Positions 24,749-35,536 of a stretch of 64,000 bases of DNA are shown piece after piece. Within the stretch, counting starts at the first letter, position 1. Each line of letters starts with the position of its first letter. The position numbers were made by a program, and so were the translations under genes. Source of the DNA: Gigantopelta aegis (lineage: Eukaryota > Mollusca > Gastropoda > Neomphalida > Peltospiridae); contig NW_024533062.1 in assembly GCF_016097555.1 (NCBI RefSeq), forward strand, positions 1 to 64,000, in the 5' to 3' direction. Below the pieces are notes generated by a model. It saw nothing but the letters and a program-made list of their open reading frames with translations. It was not told where the DNA came from and did no database searches.

Positions 24749-27700
24749 TTAAGATGGTTCATTAATATCAAACTCAAAATTAACGACTCCCTTCTATTAA
24801 TGACATGAGAGGAGAATACATTTCTTCACCTTGTGATGATTGTGACACCTCTTGATTAAGTACTTCGTATTTGTTAGAAAAATGAGGAAACTTACAGCTC
24901 CACCTCTTATCAATTAAGACATAGATATGAGTAAGGACTGTACCTACAACACAACTAGTGACATACTTACTGACATATATAGACTGTTGAAGATATTGAC
25001 AGCTGTAAATGATCAGATAAAGCATTAATAAGACACAATGACCCTAAATTAACTAACTGAAATTGGTCCAGTATAGTTAATTGTTTTCTCTGTACACACC
25101 ATTACCAACTATTAGTAGAATTCCTACTATTATTACAATGATGTAATTGTGTTACTTTCACCTTTTCACCTGTAGTAAAAGAGAAAACAGTAATTAAAAT
25201 AACACGAGCTATTAGAAGAAGTCCCGGCCAGTATCGGAATCGATCTTTTAAAGGACCCAACCTAAGCATCAATAAATGTTTAAGTTTGATTACTGGATCT
25301 CTGGAACTCCTACAACACTTACTGCTGTAACGTTGTAGCCATTGACTTGAAAATATTAATCCTGGTGTATATTATTCCAACAAAGAGAAACAATAGTGAC
25401 ACACCAAACAAGTGGTATGTGCTTGCCAGTAAGGTAGTCAATGTTACCATCGACACTCCAGACATTCCATTCGTTTCTGTCACAATTGATTTTTACTCAT
25501 CATCAAACTTTTAGCTATGTTATTAAGTACCTTATTGTAAGACATAAGAATAATTGTAGCTAAAGTAGGTACTCCAATTATTTCCAAATAGTCTAGATAA
25601 TCTTCCAGAGTAATGACATCCAATGATAATACCTCCAACTAGTACCCAAGGTAAAGTGGAAATGCAAATTGTAGCCATGTTTTCCAGTATCCATCAAAAT
25701 TTGTTAAAGAAACATGTTTTAATTCCAAGATCAAGATTCATCCAAGCTATATACTGTGTCAGTACAGGTGTACTACCTGTGGGTAACAGCACAGCTTATG
25801 TAGTTTGGACAATGTTAGCATAAAATAGTAGTCCATTAATAGTCCCTGATGACACTGTCATATTAGTTTTAAAAGTAAGACTGTCAATAAATACCAGCTA
25901 AAGCAAATGGTACTAGCAAGAACAATCTAGTATTGTTACATTTTGAACATTCATGTGATCCTATCACTACACTAAGTCCTGGTTTACATTGTCCACAAAG
26001 ATATCCTGACCTGTTGTGAGTGCATTGAAGGTCAGTGTTATTAAGATTAGAGAAATGAGAGAAGTGTTACAATAATCAAAAGGACAGTTAGTATGTGCAA
26101 TAATGCAATTATACTTGTTATTATATGATAACCAGTTATTTCCAGATCTTTTATAGGGTATGGCATCCAAGATACATTACATTGTGCTTTAACAGCATTG
26201 ATGATGTCATCACATACACACATTCCTAATAATTTGGCTAATACAAGACCAAGAGGACAAGGGTAGTAATGTAATGTTGACAGTCAGTATTGATCCATTC
26301 AGTTGAAGTGATCCACTAATTTGAATTGTAATTTTTCCTTCAGTAGTAGTAGTATTGGCTTTAACTTGATATGTAAAGTTCTTGCAATAAATATCAGTTA
26401 TTTGGTCAGTCTCATCTAGTTTAACATTAACACTTGTACCTTTGTTACTATTGATCCAGGACTTATACCTCCACACATCCCTACTGTTACAAGAGAGAGT
26501 GTTATAGCTGGCCAGGATAGACTTCCTTATGAAGTACTCTTTGGTTACCAGTCTATATAGTAGTTATTAATACAAATGCAAGCACCTAGTGGAGCTGATG
26601 ATATTGACGATGATGACAAGTTTTTTGAGAAACAAGTACTACTTTGTAAATTATGATAATTACATTCAACAACATCATTAAAATATGGTAGTATAACTTC
26701 ATCATAGTAATATCCACCATAGATATCATTTCCAGCAATTTGGGCATAATTATCTGAGAATGTTCCAACAAAATTATTGAAAGTGCAATCAATTCCATAA
26801 GTTAATAATCGATCAGTGAAAGTCGACACTAAATTTGCAGTAGAATAAATAGCACCACCATATTGTACTGCTGTGTTATTAATGAAGTGACAGCACACGT
26901 TAAAAGAAGAAAGAATAGAGTTTCTTTTAGCATATATACCACCACCATTACCAGGTGATTTGTTGTTAGCTATGATACTTGGTTTATTAATAAAGTAGAC
27001 TGGACATCCTTCTAACCAAAATTCCTGTCATGTTATTATTAGTTACATGAATATTCGACAATGTTGCTATTTGCTTGATACCTAAACAAATCAATTGTAA
27101 AGCTCCTACTACACTTTGACTTGGTTGCATATTATTTGTGCTAATTGTTTTGTAATATAAACATCTGTCATTTTAAAGATAACATTACCCAGAATGTGCA
27201 GAGCAAACTCTATTGTTACTATCAAATTTACTATTGCATATATACAAACTGGCACCAGTATAAATATAATCATTAAAAATGTATATGAATGCTCCTCCAA
27301 CTAATCCTCTAGTCCCGAAGTTAAAGGAAAATATTACATATTTTAAAATAGCTTCTATTTCAGCTCCTCCATGTATAGAAAGTTTGTAAACCATTTTGGC
27401 TGTTTTGTATGAAGGTTGTGTTTTCTATAATGACAGAAATCTGAGATTCACTTTCCATAGAAAGCCATGCTCCTCCACTACCTGTATATGATGTAACCCC
27501 AGTACATTTGTTATATAAAAATCTTACTCTGCTAATGAAAAAAATTTTTGAATGCCTTGAACTGTTATATGCTACAGCCAGACCTCCATTACCTTTGTTT
27601 CCATTGTTATTTTGAAATATGGTGTTTTGTAATAATGAGTGTATGACTTCCTCTAACATGACTGTACACATTAGCTCCACCAACTGTATTACCAGTATTT

Positions 27701-28390
27701 GAATAAACAAGACAACCAATTATTTTCAACTGTTACACTTGTACTTAACAAGGTACCAGCATCATCATTTTGAATAGAAAGCCCACTGGAATAATAATAA
27801 CAACATCCAAATGTGAAGTTAGAGTAACTAATAACTGACAGTTTTGGACTAAATTCAACATCACATTAGCTCCATTATGACTGAAAGAACAACTGTCAAT
27901 AGTAACAGTAGCAGTATTGTTAATCCATAAACCAAATTTACTGCTATTTTGTACAGATAAATTATTAAAATAAGAATATGAAACTGAAGTAATGAATATA
28001 CCTCCATTGCAATTTGCGATGGTAAGGTCATTCATTTGTATGACAGTTGTAGAAGACACATAATAGCAATTGATGTGTTATAAGTACATTTAATAATAAC
28101 ATTTGATTGCATAACTGACCAATGAAAACCTTGTACCCGCTGACCTTGTCCAAGCAATTCCACATTATTAAGACCTTTTATCTGAAGTCCTTCATATTCA
28201 TTTAAAATGTGTTCACCATTTAAAAAGAGTAGAGCTACATTGGAGGGTAAGGTGATTTTTGTTGATGTAGTAGGAGAGAGTATGACACTCTTGATCAGTA
28301 GGACAGCTCTGGTTACCAGTGGTTGGTATGACATAGTAGATTGCACCAGTCACACTTGACCCCGAGTAATATTGACATGTACAGTACAAT
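24749..28390 (-). CDS. Beta-helix ectodomain / polytopic membrane protein, copy A (frame-broken)
   Basis: The order matches copy B at 52.5 kb. The exon begins at a TATAG acceptor at 28,390, followed by YYVIPT.GNQ-CPTDQECH. Then come a long parallel-beta-helix-type ectodomain with recurrent short motifs (GGIFIT, NGAN, NNTA.QYGGAIY), a Cys-rich stretch with CGQCK.GLSVV and C.KC, and membrane segments including GTINGLLFYANIV, WMNLDLG and a CRSSRDP loop. The C-terminal stretch is a helix, then FPHFSNKYEVLNQE and an acidic Ser-rich tail. At least ten single-base shifts split it into short open pieces. In addition, the tail ends early at 24,780 compared with copy B. The region joining the last two large blocks (NKVLNNIAKSLMMSK) is open here although broken in copy B. 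Expected at the cell surface. Function unknown. Confidence 0.7.
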
Positions 28391-28754
28391 CTATAATAGT
28401 TAATATGAATATCTTTTATGATTTAGTCTATGACACAGTGACATTCTATATATTTTTATTCATATGAGCATGCAGAATTGCTTCAAAACATATTACAATT
28501 TGCCTACCAATTTTATTATGAGAGAATAATTGATCATTATATCAATAATAGAGATCTTCACTGCAGTGCTGTTACTAGCAAGTCACTTCAAGAAAAACTA
28601 CTTTTAGCATGCAAGCATAGATGAACAACTATGGAATTTTAATGTAATATACATTATGTATTTATTATTAATAGAAAACGTTATATAGTTACAGAGCAAT
28701 GTGTACATATTGTATTAAAAATTTCATCAGTTATTTAATATCAATTTGTATCTT

Positions 28755-28889
28755 ACAGGTGGATTACTATGGAATCTACAATTGAATTACTAATTATATA
28801 ATTTGTTGGTATGTAATAATACAACATATGAACAAATTATACAGTAAATAGTTTTACATGAATTATACATTCCATTGTAATCTACCTGT
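28755..28889. mobile_element. MITE with about 21-bp terminal inverted repeats (gene A copy)
   Basis: The element starts ACAGGTGGATTACTATGGAA and ends TTCCATTGTAATCTACCTGT. The ends are reverse complements apart from two positions. Inside is a second inverted pair, ATAATTTGTT / AACAAATTAT. At 135 bp and without coding capacity, it matches a homologous element at 57,206-57,350, in the same position relative to gene B. Confidence 0.7.
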
Positions 28890-29713
28890 GTAAAGTATAT
28901 ATTGGTTGTTAAATAATTCATTACTGCTTACATTGAATTATACAGTCTGCAAGTTTAATTACATCATAATAATGTAGTATGCCATATACAATATAGTATA
29001 TAGTTTCGAAAGAATAAAGCAAATATTGGTGAATTTGGTAAATTGTGTTTTATTTTATCTCGCAATTTTTTGGTAAGGACTGCAGCAAAAATAAAGTAAA
29101 TGAAAAAGTCATTCACAAAGATATTTAATATCGATTTGCCAATTATTTCTCTCTCCAAAGTACCAACTATACAGCAGTAATCCACTTATGTATGTTACAT
29201 CTACTTAAAATTATAGGACATTTCTATATACATCTTGATTCTTGATAATTAAAATGCTACTGTCATGATAGTGATTTTGATATTGATATTTTTGTTATTT
29301 TGACCCATGGCATCAAAAAGATGAGATGAGACATTAACTTTTGTTGTTATTTTCAGCCAGTGTCTCTTATGAAGTTGTACAACTGTTAGTGTTAATTATA
29401 TTCACAGCTGGTACTAAGAATTATTATCTGATAAAATTGATGCTATATGCTTTGTAATACCAATGGCATGTTTTATGTATACCATACAACTTAAAAGGAA
29501 GTTAGTGGAATGTTCTCTATAAAACACTGACCAGTTATACTAACTAACATCCCTTCTTGTTGGGTGCCAGTAACGTTCCTTCCAAGTAGTTAGTTAGATT
29601 TCATAAAAAAAGTTAGATTTATAAAAAAAAACATGTTGTGTTGCCCAAACGATTCCTACTCGCCTCACCCACTCAGGCTTCCACTTAGGCTCCAGGATTC
29701 CCTGCTATTGCTA

Positions 29714-31231
29714 GCTGGAGTTCACATGAGAATTGAAAGTGACTGGGTAATATCTTGTTATAATGTATGTATGTTTAATAGAATAGAGCTGTGAACATGC
29801 AGTGATGAATTTGATCTATTAGATAAAGTTTACTGTGTGTATATTGTGGAAAAAACATTTAGAAGAATGTACTGGTACTAGATAAAGACAAATAAGAACA
29901 AAGACAATGTTATCCTATAGCTAGCTTGAGAATTACCATTCACTTCAAACCATTAGGACACTTTTTGTATCTATCAATCTATTTTTTATAGATTTTTATT
30001 AGTGGTGATTAGATTTTAAAAAAAGTTAGATTTATAAAAAAAAACATGTTGTGTTGCCCAAACGATTCCTACTCGCTCACCCACTCGGGCTTCCACTTAG
30101 GCTCCAGGATTCCCTGCTATTGCTAGCTGGACCCCGCCACCTGGCTTTGTAACCTCGTCTTCGCGAGGTAATCCTGGCTGGAGCATCGCCCTAACTTAAA
30201 ACCAGCCGTACGGGATTCCAGCTCTTAGGGAATGTCGCATTTCAGGAACCGGGAACCACAAATACACCAGCCCTCATCTCGTTTTAAAGGGAGACTACCA
30301 GCCCTATCCTAGTCGCCTTTTCGGATACTCCGTAGAGTATGCTGGTAACCATCTCAGAGGTCTGATGCATTGCAGAACGCTGGCCCACAACACAACCTAT
30401 CCAAGGTTGTTTTCATTTCCTTTTATATGTACTGCAGATTTGTCTTCATGCTCTTGTGGGCGCAACCCTGTCGGTTATGATCTCATTAACGGTAACTATG
30501 ACTTGTGTTTAACGGACGAAGTAAAGAACATAGTCGTAAGAACAATTTTGTAACATTTTAACATTGTTCAGTTTGTGAAGTATTTCAAAAACAACCAAAA
30601 TTAAAACCTTCTGTTGTTTACACTGACAAAAAAACATTTTGCAATATCAGTAAAGTCCATTGATTCAGTTAAATCTCTGTGAACACACATCAGCATTAAC
30701 TGGGGCTGTGTCATCGTAGATGGAGAAAGGTTTTAACTAAAGAAATATCCGCTCTGCTGTGACTGGTTATAGTGAGGAAGATTTGCAGTGGGACTACAAT
30801 CTATTATGGAGTGTCTTGAGGATACCCCTAATATTTACAATCACTAATGAAACTTTGTTTCCCCTTCTATATTTCAAGTAGTAGATGACATTGTTTTTTT
30901 TAATAGTCAGTAAACACACAATATATATACAATATATATAGGTAGTGATAGTCAACCTAATATTAGTGAGTTACAACAAAAACTAGGATCAAAGGTCAGT
31001 CCAATATTTACTGGAGTCATGTGATAATCATGTGATCACCCAGATTAAATTATATTTCCTTAGTCCTGAGCGACCTCAAGTTGATTTAACTATATTAAGA
31101 AATCTGACTATTTTATTGGAAACTGTGTCTCCTCATTTTCTTCCTTTGTCAAGAGAGAAACATGATGTATTTGGTAAACCAAGTACATTTTGGGGCACAA
31201 AAAACTTAACACATTAAAAGAGGAACTTTAA
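29714..31231 (+). CDS. POFUT1, 3' part, copy 1 (GDP-fucose protein O-fucosyltransferase)
   Basis: The enzyme adds fucose to EGF repeats (for example of Notch) in the endoplasmic reticulum. Visible pieces are an exon fragment [10 protein letters not shown] (29,714-29,745, cut at its 5' side by a junction), an exon near 30,440-30,534 ending VGYDL...CLTDEVKNIV, and an exon at about 30,942-30,990 ([19 protein letters not shown]). The last exon (about 31,060-31,231) has PERPQVDL..L and, after frame correction, [19 protein letters not shown] and FWG. In the corrected frame the C-terminus is LKEEL, which looks like a KDEL-type retrieval signal. The neighbouring AGMO gene is convergent, its stop only 64 bp away. 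The N-terminal half, with the GDP-fucose binding start, is not in this copy. Confidence 0.75.
30040..30435 (+). repeat. GC-richer interspersed element (SINE-like?), copy 1
   Basis: This is a block with base composition quite unlike its surroundings. It starts after ATTTATAAAAAAAAACATG and runs through GGCTTCCACTTAGGCTCCAG, CGTCTTCGCGAGGTAATCC and GATACTCCGTAGAGTATG. Other copies are at 36,080-36,490 (-), at 42,725-43,110 (+), and a partial one at 29,640-29,712. It lies in the POFUT1 intron that follows the exon ending ESDW. It has no open frame. A short SINE-type insertion is possible, but I see no convincing tRNA A/B boxes. Confidence 0.5.
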
Positions 31232-31295
31232 AACATTTCACACAATAAAAAAATATAATATCTATTATATCTATTACATAATAGATATTAGTTGT

Positions 31296-32905
31296 TTAAT
31301 ACAGTTTTTTATTTTGGTCAGTATAATTTGTCGGGAATAAGACCACACTCCATATAGTGATGGATGTCAAGAGGAACACTTGAAAGCCATGATGTAATGA
31401 TAACATCATTACAACATTAATATTAACATTAACATTAAAAGTATATATATCCTACTTGGTCCTTTAATAAAGGTCACAACCAGCCAACATAATAGGAGTC
31501 TTGACACTTCAACTAGAGCACAGCCTGACTATATCATAGTGCATGTTACTAAATTGAGTTGATAAAGGGGTTAACTTACTGGCAATCAAATATCATCCCA
31601 AGATGGTCAGACATAGGAGGATATAATGGTCACACCCACTGCTATCAGATATGGTATTTTCCTAGCAAAAAGATCATGTGACTGTCATGTGACACATATT
31701 ATACCTTGCTGTTACAACGTAGAACTGTGTAAATATTATTAGTATCATGAGTGGATAAAGCGTAAATACTGACCCACCAAGGAACAACAGGATTGTAAGA
31801 GATTGTATCATTAGGAACCTAACATTTAATAATCACATGATTATCACATGACTTGGTTACTTCAGGGGACATCTTCAAGATTCCAAGAATGGTTTACCTA
31901 TGGACCATGATGGTCCTTTTATAAATAATACAATTCATTATGTAATCCATTTACGGACCAAAATTTTTAGTAATATATAAATATAATGGACCTATTGTCA
32001 AATGATTACAAATAATTACATCATACACTTACCTGAGCACAGAAAGGATTAAAACATTTTATAGTATGAACTAGACCGTAATATATTTTATCACCTTCAG
32101 GTTCAATGTACCAAACATTCTATCCCAAAATAATTAATACACCAGCTAGTGGGTGGGTTATGATAATAACTTATAATGTTATATAAACCAGACTTGGGGT
32201 CAATTACAATTGTAATTGTAATTGTGAACGTTGAGAAATTACATAGTAGTCACCAGACTTAAAGTATGCACATCCTGAGTATCAATGAAAGTGAAAAAGC
32301 ATAAAGATGATGAAAGTGTCAGTTCTGTTAGTCCTTTTATGGTTTATCATTTACATTGAAGTAAGATAATAAAACTAGACATTGCGCCTGCAACTTGAAA
32401 ACTATTGTATATTAGTCAATTACAATTACAATTACATAATTATAATTGTAATGATGACTAATAGTTTTTAGTTGTAATTATAATTGTAATTGAGAACTCA
32501 AAATTATCATGTAATTGTAATTGTACTTAAAGCTATTATAATGTTGTAATTGAAAGTGTAATTGTAATTGGTAATTTGTAATTGACCTCAAGCTGTAAAC
32601 ACATACCATAGTTTTTGTTAATACAATAACGATTTCGACCTGTATAATGTAATATCTAATTAGTACAATAATTATCAGGGCTAACCATGATGTACTTCTG
32701 TAATGTGATGGTGTGCTAAGAATATATTCCAATGGTCCAAGTCTATCAATCGCACTGACATGTAAACAAGTTATATAAACTGGTTTGTCCAGTTGTAGAC
32801 AATACCTCAGTATGGATCTAAAACTGATATAACAGATTCAGTTGTTTATGAACTAAATAATGTGTGGGCAGTATTCCTAACGCCAGTGGTAAATACACCC
32901 ACTAT
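31296..32905 (-). pseudogene. AGMO, left-arm copy, lacking the exons with two histidine boxes
   Basis: Reverse-strand exons match the + strand copy at 33.4-35.5 kb. From the 5' side these are a VYLPLALGILPTHYLVHKQ-type exon (about 32,790-32,905), an exon with EYILSTPSHY (about 32,685-32,742), a GRNRYC-type exon near 32,610-32,645, exons with IWDRMFGTFEPEG and GKPRLGNLEDVPE further down, and a C-terminal membrane exon with a TAA at 31,296. The 390-bp segment that carries the HRLAH and HQVHH boxes in the other arm is absent here, so this copy could not encode an active iron-histidine centre. Single-base shifts are present. It is a deletion derivative, or a misassembled copy. Confidence 0.65.
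32200..32600. repeat. AATTAC/GTAATT simple-repeat cluster (left arm)
   Basis: Runs of CAATTACAATTACAATTAC and of its complement GTAATTGTAATTG alternate, so the cluster can fold back on itself. It lies in an AGMO intron and is mirrored at about 34,200-34,585. Confidence 0.7.
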
Positions 32906-33125
32906 AATAATAGAATGGACACTAGAAATGTATGCTATAATAATAGAAATGGACATGACAATAATAGAAATGGATTAGTCCCCATAATGTCTAATCCCAG
33001 AATGTCTAATCCCATAATGTCTAAGGAAATGTGGAAATGTCCCAAAATGTCTAATGCTTTGATCAATTAGCACCAGAGAGTTTTTGACAGTTACTCTCTG
33101 GGATAAAAGGTAGGGTTTGCCAGAA

Positions 33126-33299
33126 CCCATTTCAAATATCAATCATGGAATTATTACACAAATCAGAAAGGGCAATCACTACAATGGGATGGCTGCAGAT
33201 TCACTCTAAACAGAAAACTAGACAATGGAACCCAATTGTATGTTTTATGTATACCATACACTTAAAGGAAGTTTGTGGAATGTTCTCTATAAATCTTTA
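33126..33299. other. Spacer at the centre of the inverted repeat
   Basis: About 175 bp that is not palindromic. Its right side (about 33,235-33,290) is a displaced copy of ATGTTTTATGTATACCATAC...GAATGTTCTCTATAAA, which elsewhere marks the outer end of the arms (29,470-29,525 and 36,585-36,640). The centre is therefore itself a junction. Confidence 0.6.
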
Positions 33300-33438
33300 T
33301 TCTGGCAAACCCTACCTTTTATCCCAGAGAGTACCTGTCAAAAACTCTCTGGTGCTAATTGATCAAAGCATTAGACATTTTGGGACATTTCCACCATTTC
33401 CTTAGACATTATGGGATTAGACATTATGGGACTAATGA

Positions 33439-35489
33439 ATCAATGATGCCTTTGGATCAGTAGCTCATGGTATGTTCATGATAACACTCAGTGTAGTTCT
33501 CTTCAGAGGAATTGAAGTATATGTCTATGTTTGTGTCTTTGAGAATATGAGACTTGTTACGTTGCCATGGCAATCACCTATTACATGGTGGATATCGTTT
33601 CTAGCATTTGATTGTGGATATTACTGGTTTCATAGACTAGCTCATGGTAATGTACTATAATAATATTACATAACATTATTATAATATAGAAATCAGTATA
33701 TTTTGGATGGTTCATCAAGTTCATCATAGTTCTGAGGAATGTAACTTATCAACTACTTTAAGACAATCCAGTTTGCAAACGTTTTACTTCTTTTGTAAGT
33801 AAAGAACAATTAATTAAATATGTGTCCATTTCTATTATTGTCATGTCCATTTCTATTATTATAGTGTCCATTTCTATTATTATAGTGGGTGTATTTACCA
33901 CTGGCGTTAGGAATACTGCCCACACATTATTTAGTTCATAAACAACTGAATCTGTTATATCAGTTTGGATCCATACTGAGGTATTGTCTACAACTGGACA
34001 AACCAGTTTATATAACTTGTTTACATGTCAGTGCGATTGATAGACTTTGGACCATTGGAATATATTCTTAGCACACCATCACATTACAGAGTACATCATG
34101 GTTAGCCCCTGATAATTATTGTACTAATTAGATATTACATTATACAGGTCGAAATCGTTATTGTATTAACAAAAAACTATGGTATGTGTTTATAGCTTGA
34201 GGTCAATTACAAATTACCAATTACAATTACACTTTCAATTACAACATTATAATAGCTTTAAGTACAATTACAATTACATGATAATTTTGAGTTCTCAATT
34301 ACAATTATAATTACAACTAAAACTATTAGTCATCAATTACAATTATAATTATGTAATTGTAATTGTAATTGACTAATATACAATAGTTTTCAAGTTGCAG
34401 GCGCAATGTCTAGTTTTATTATCTCACTTCAATGTAAATGATAAACCATAAAAGGACTAACAGAACTGACACTTTCATCATCTTTATGCTTTTTCACTTT
34501 CATTGATACTCAGGTGTGCATACTTTAAGTCTGGTGACTACTATGTAATTTCTCAACGTTCACAATTACAATTACAATTGTAATGACCCCAAGTCTGGTT
34601 TATATAACATTATCAGTTATTATCATAACCCCACCCACTAGCTGGTGTATTAATTATTTGGGATAGAATGTTTGGTACATTTGAACCTGAAGGTGATAAA
34701 ATATATTATGGTCTAGTTCATACTATAAAATGTTTTAATCCTTTCTGTGCTCAGGTAAGTGTATGATGTAATTATTTGTAATCATTTGACAATAGGTCCA
34801 TTATATTTATATATTGCTAAAAAATTTTGGTCCATAAATGGATTACATAATAAATTGTATGTATTAATAAAAGGACCATCATGGTCCATAGGTAAACCAC
34901 GTCTTGGAAATCTTGAAGATGTCCCTGAAGTAACCAAGTCATGTGATAATCATGTGATTATTAAATGTTAGGTTCCTAATGATACAATCCCTTATAATCC
35001 TGTTGTTCCTTGGTGGGTCAGTATTTACGCTTTTATCCACTTCATGATACTAATAATATTTTTACACAGTTCTACGTTGTTAACAGCAAGGTATAATATG
35101 TGTCACATGACAGTCACATGATCTTTTTGCTAGGAAATACCATATCTGATAGCAGTGGGTGTGACCATTTATATCCTCCTATGTCTGACCAGTCTTGGGA
35201 TGATATTTTGATTGCCAGTAAGTTAACCCTTTATCAACTCAATTTAGTAACATGCATATGATATAGTGCTCTAGTTGAAGTGTCAAGACTCCTATTAGGT
35301 TGGCTGGTTGTGACCTTTATTAAAGGACCAAGTAGGATATATATACTTTTAATGTTAATATTAGTATTAATAGGTATGATGTCATCATTACATCATGGCT
35401 TTCAAGTGTTCCTCTTGACATCCATCACTATATGGAGTGTGGTCTTATTCGACAAAATTATACTGACCAAAAATAAAAAACTGTATTAA
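33439..35489 (+). CDS. AGMO, alkylglycerol monooxygenase, 5'-truncated copy
   Basis: AGMO is a tetrahydrobiopterin-dependent membrane enzyme of the fatty acid hydroxylase superfamily that cleaves ether lipids in the endoplasmic reticulum. The exons are 33,439-33,646 (NDAFGSVAHG..., CGYYWFHRLAH), 33,690-33,794 (EISIFWMVHQVHHSSEECNL), 33,886-about 34,006 (LPLALGILP...NLLYQF), 34,044-34,100 (GPLEYILSTPSHYRVHH), 34,148-34,181 (GRNRYCIN), 34,642-34,754 (IWDRMFGTFEPEGDKIYYGL), 34,796-about 34,930 (GKPRLGNLEDVPEV), about 34,971-35,089, about 35,131-35,219, and about 35,282-35,489. Joining exons 1 and 2 restores HRLAHE, the usual first box, and HQVHH is intact. The third box reads HYRVHH where AGMO normally has HHRVHH. 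The N-terminal membrane part is missing: a TGA lies just upstream, and the palindrome junction cuts the gene there. Confidence 0.85.
34200..34585. repeat. AATTAC/GTAATT simple-repeat cluster (right arm)
   Basis: Mirror of the cluster at 32.2-32.6 kb, in the AGMO intron between the GRNRYC and IWDRMFG exons. Confidence 0.7.
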
Positions 35490-35536
35490 ACAACTAATAT
35501 CTATTATGTAATAGATATAATAGATATTATATTTTT

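Larger units (their letters stand above)
29418..33125 (+). repeat. Left arm of a long inverted repeat (POFUT1-AGMO locus)
   Basis: Its reverse complement occupies about 33,300-36,660. Matching pairs include the element at 30.05-30.43 / 36.08-36.49 kb, the POFUT1 3' exons at 30.95-31.2 / 35.56-35.83 kb, the AGMO exons at 31.3-32.9 / 33.9-35.49 kb, and the block CTCTGGGATAAAAGGTAGGG (33,098) / CCCTACCTTTTATCCCAGAG (33,312). The arms differ mostly by one-base indels. This arm lacks about 390 bp present in the other at 33,437-33,828. It also contains an extra partial copy of the GC-rich element (29,625-29,712), joined directly into a POFUT1 exon. Confidence 0.9.
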
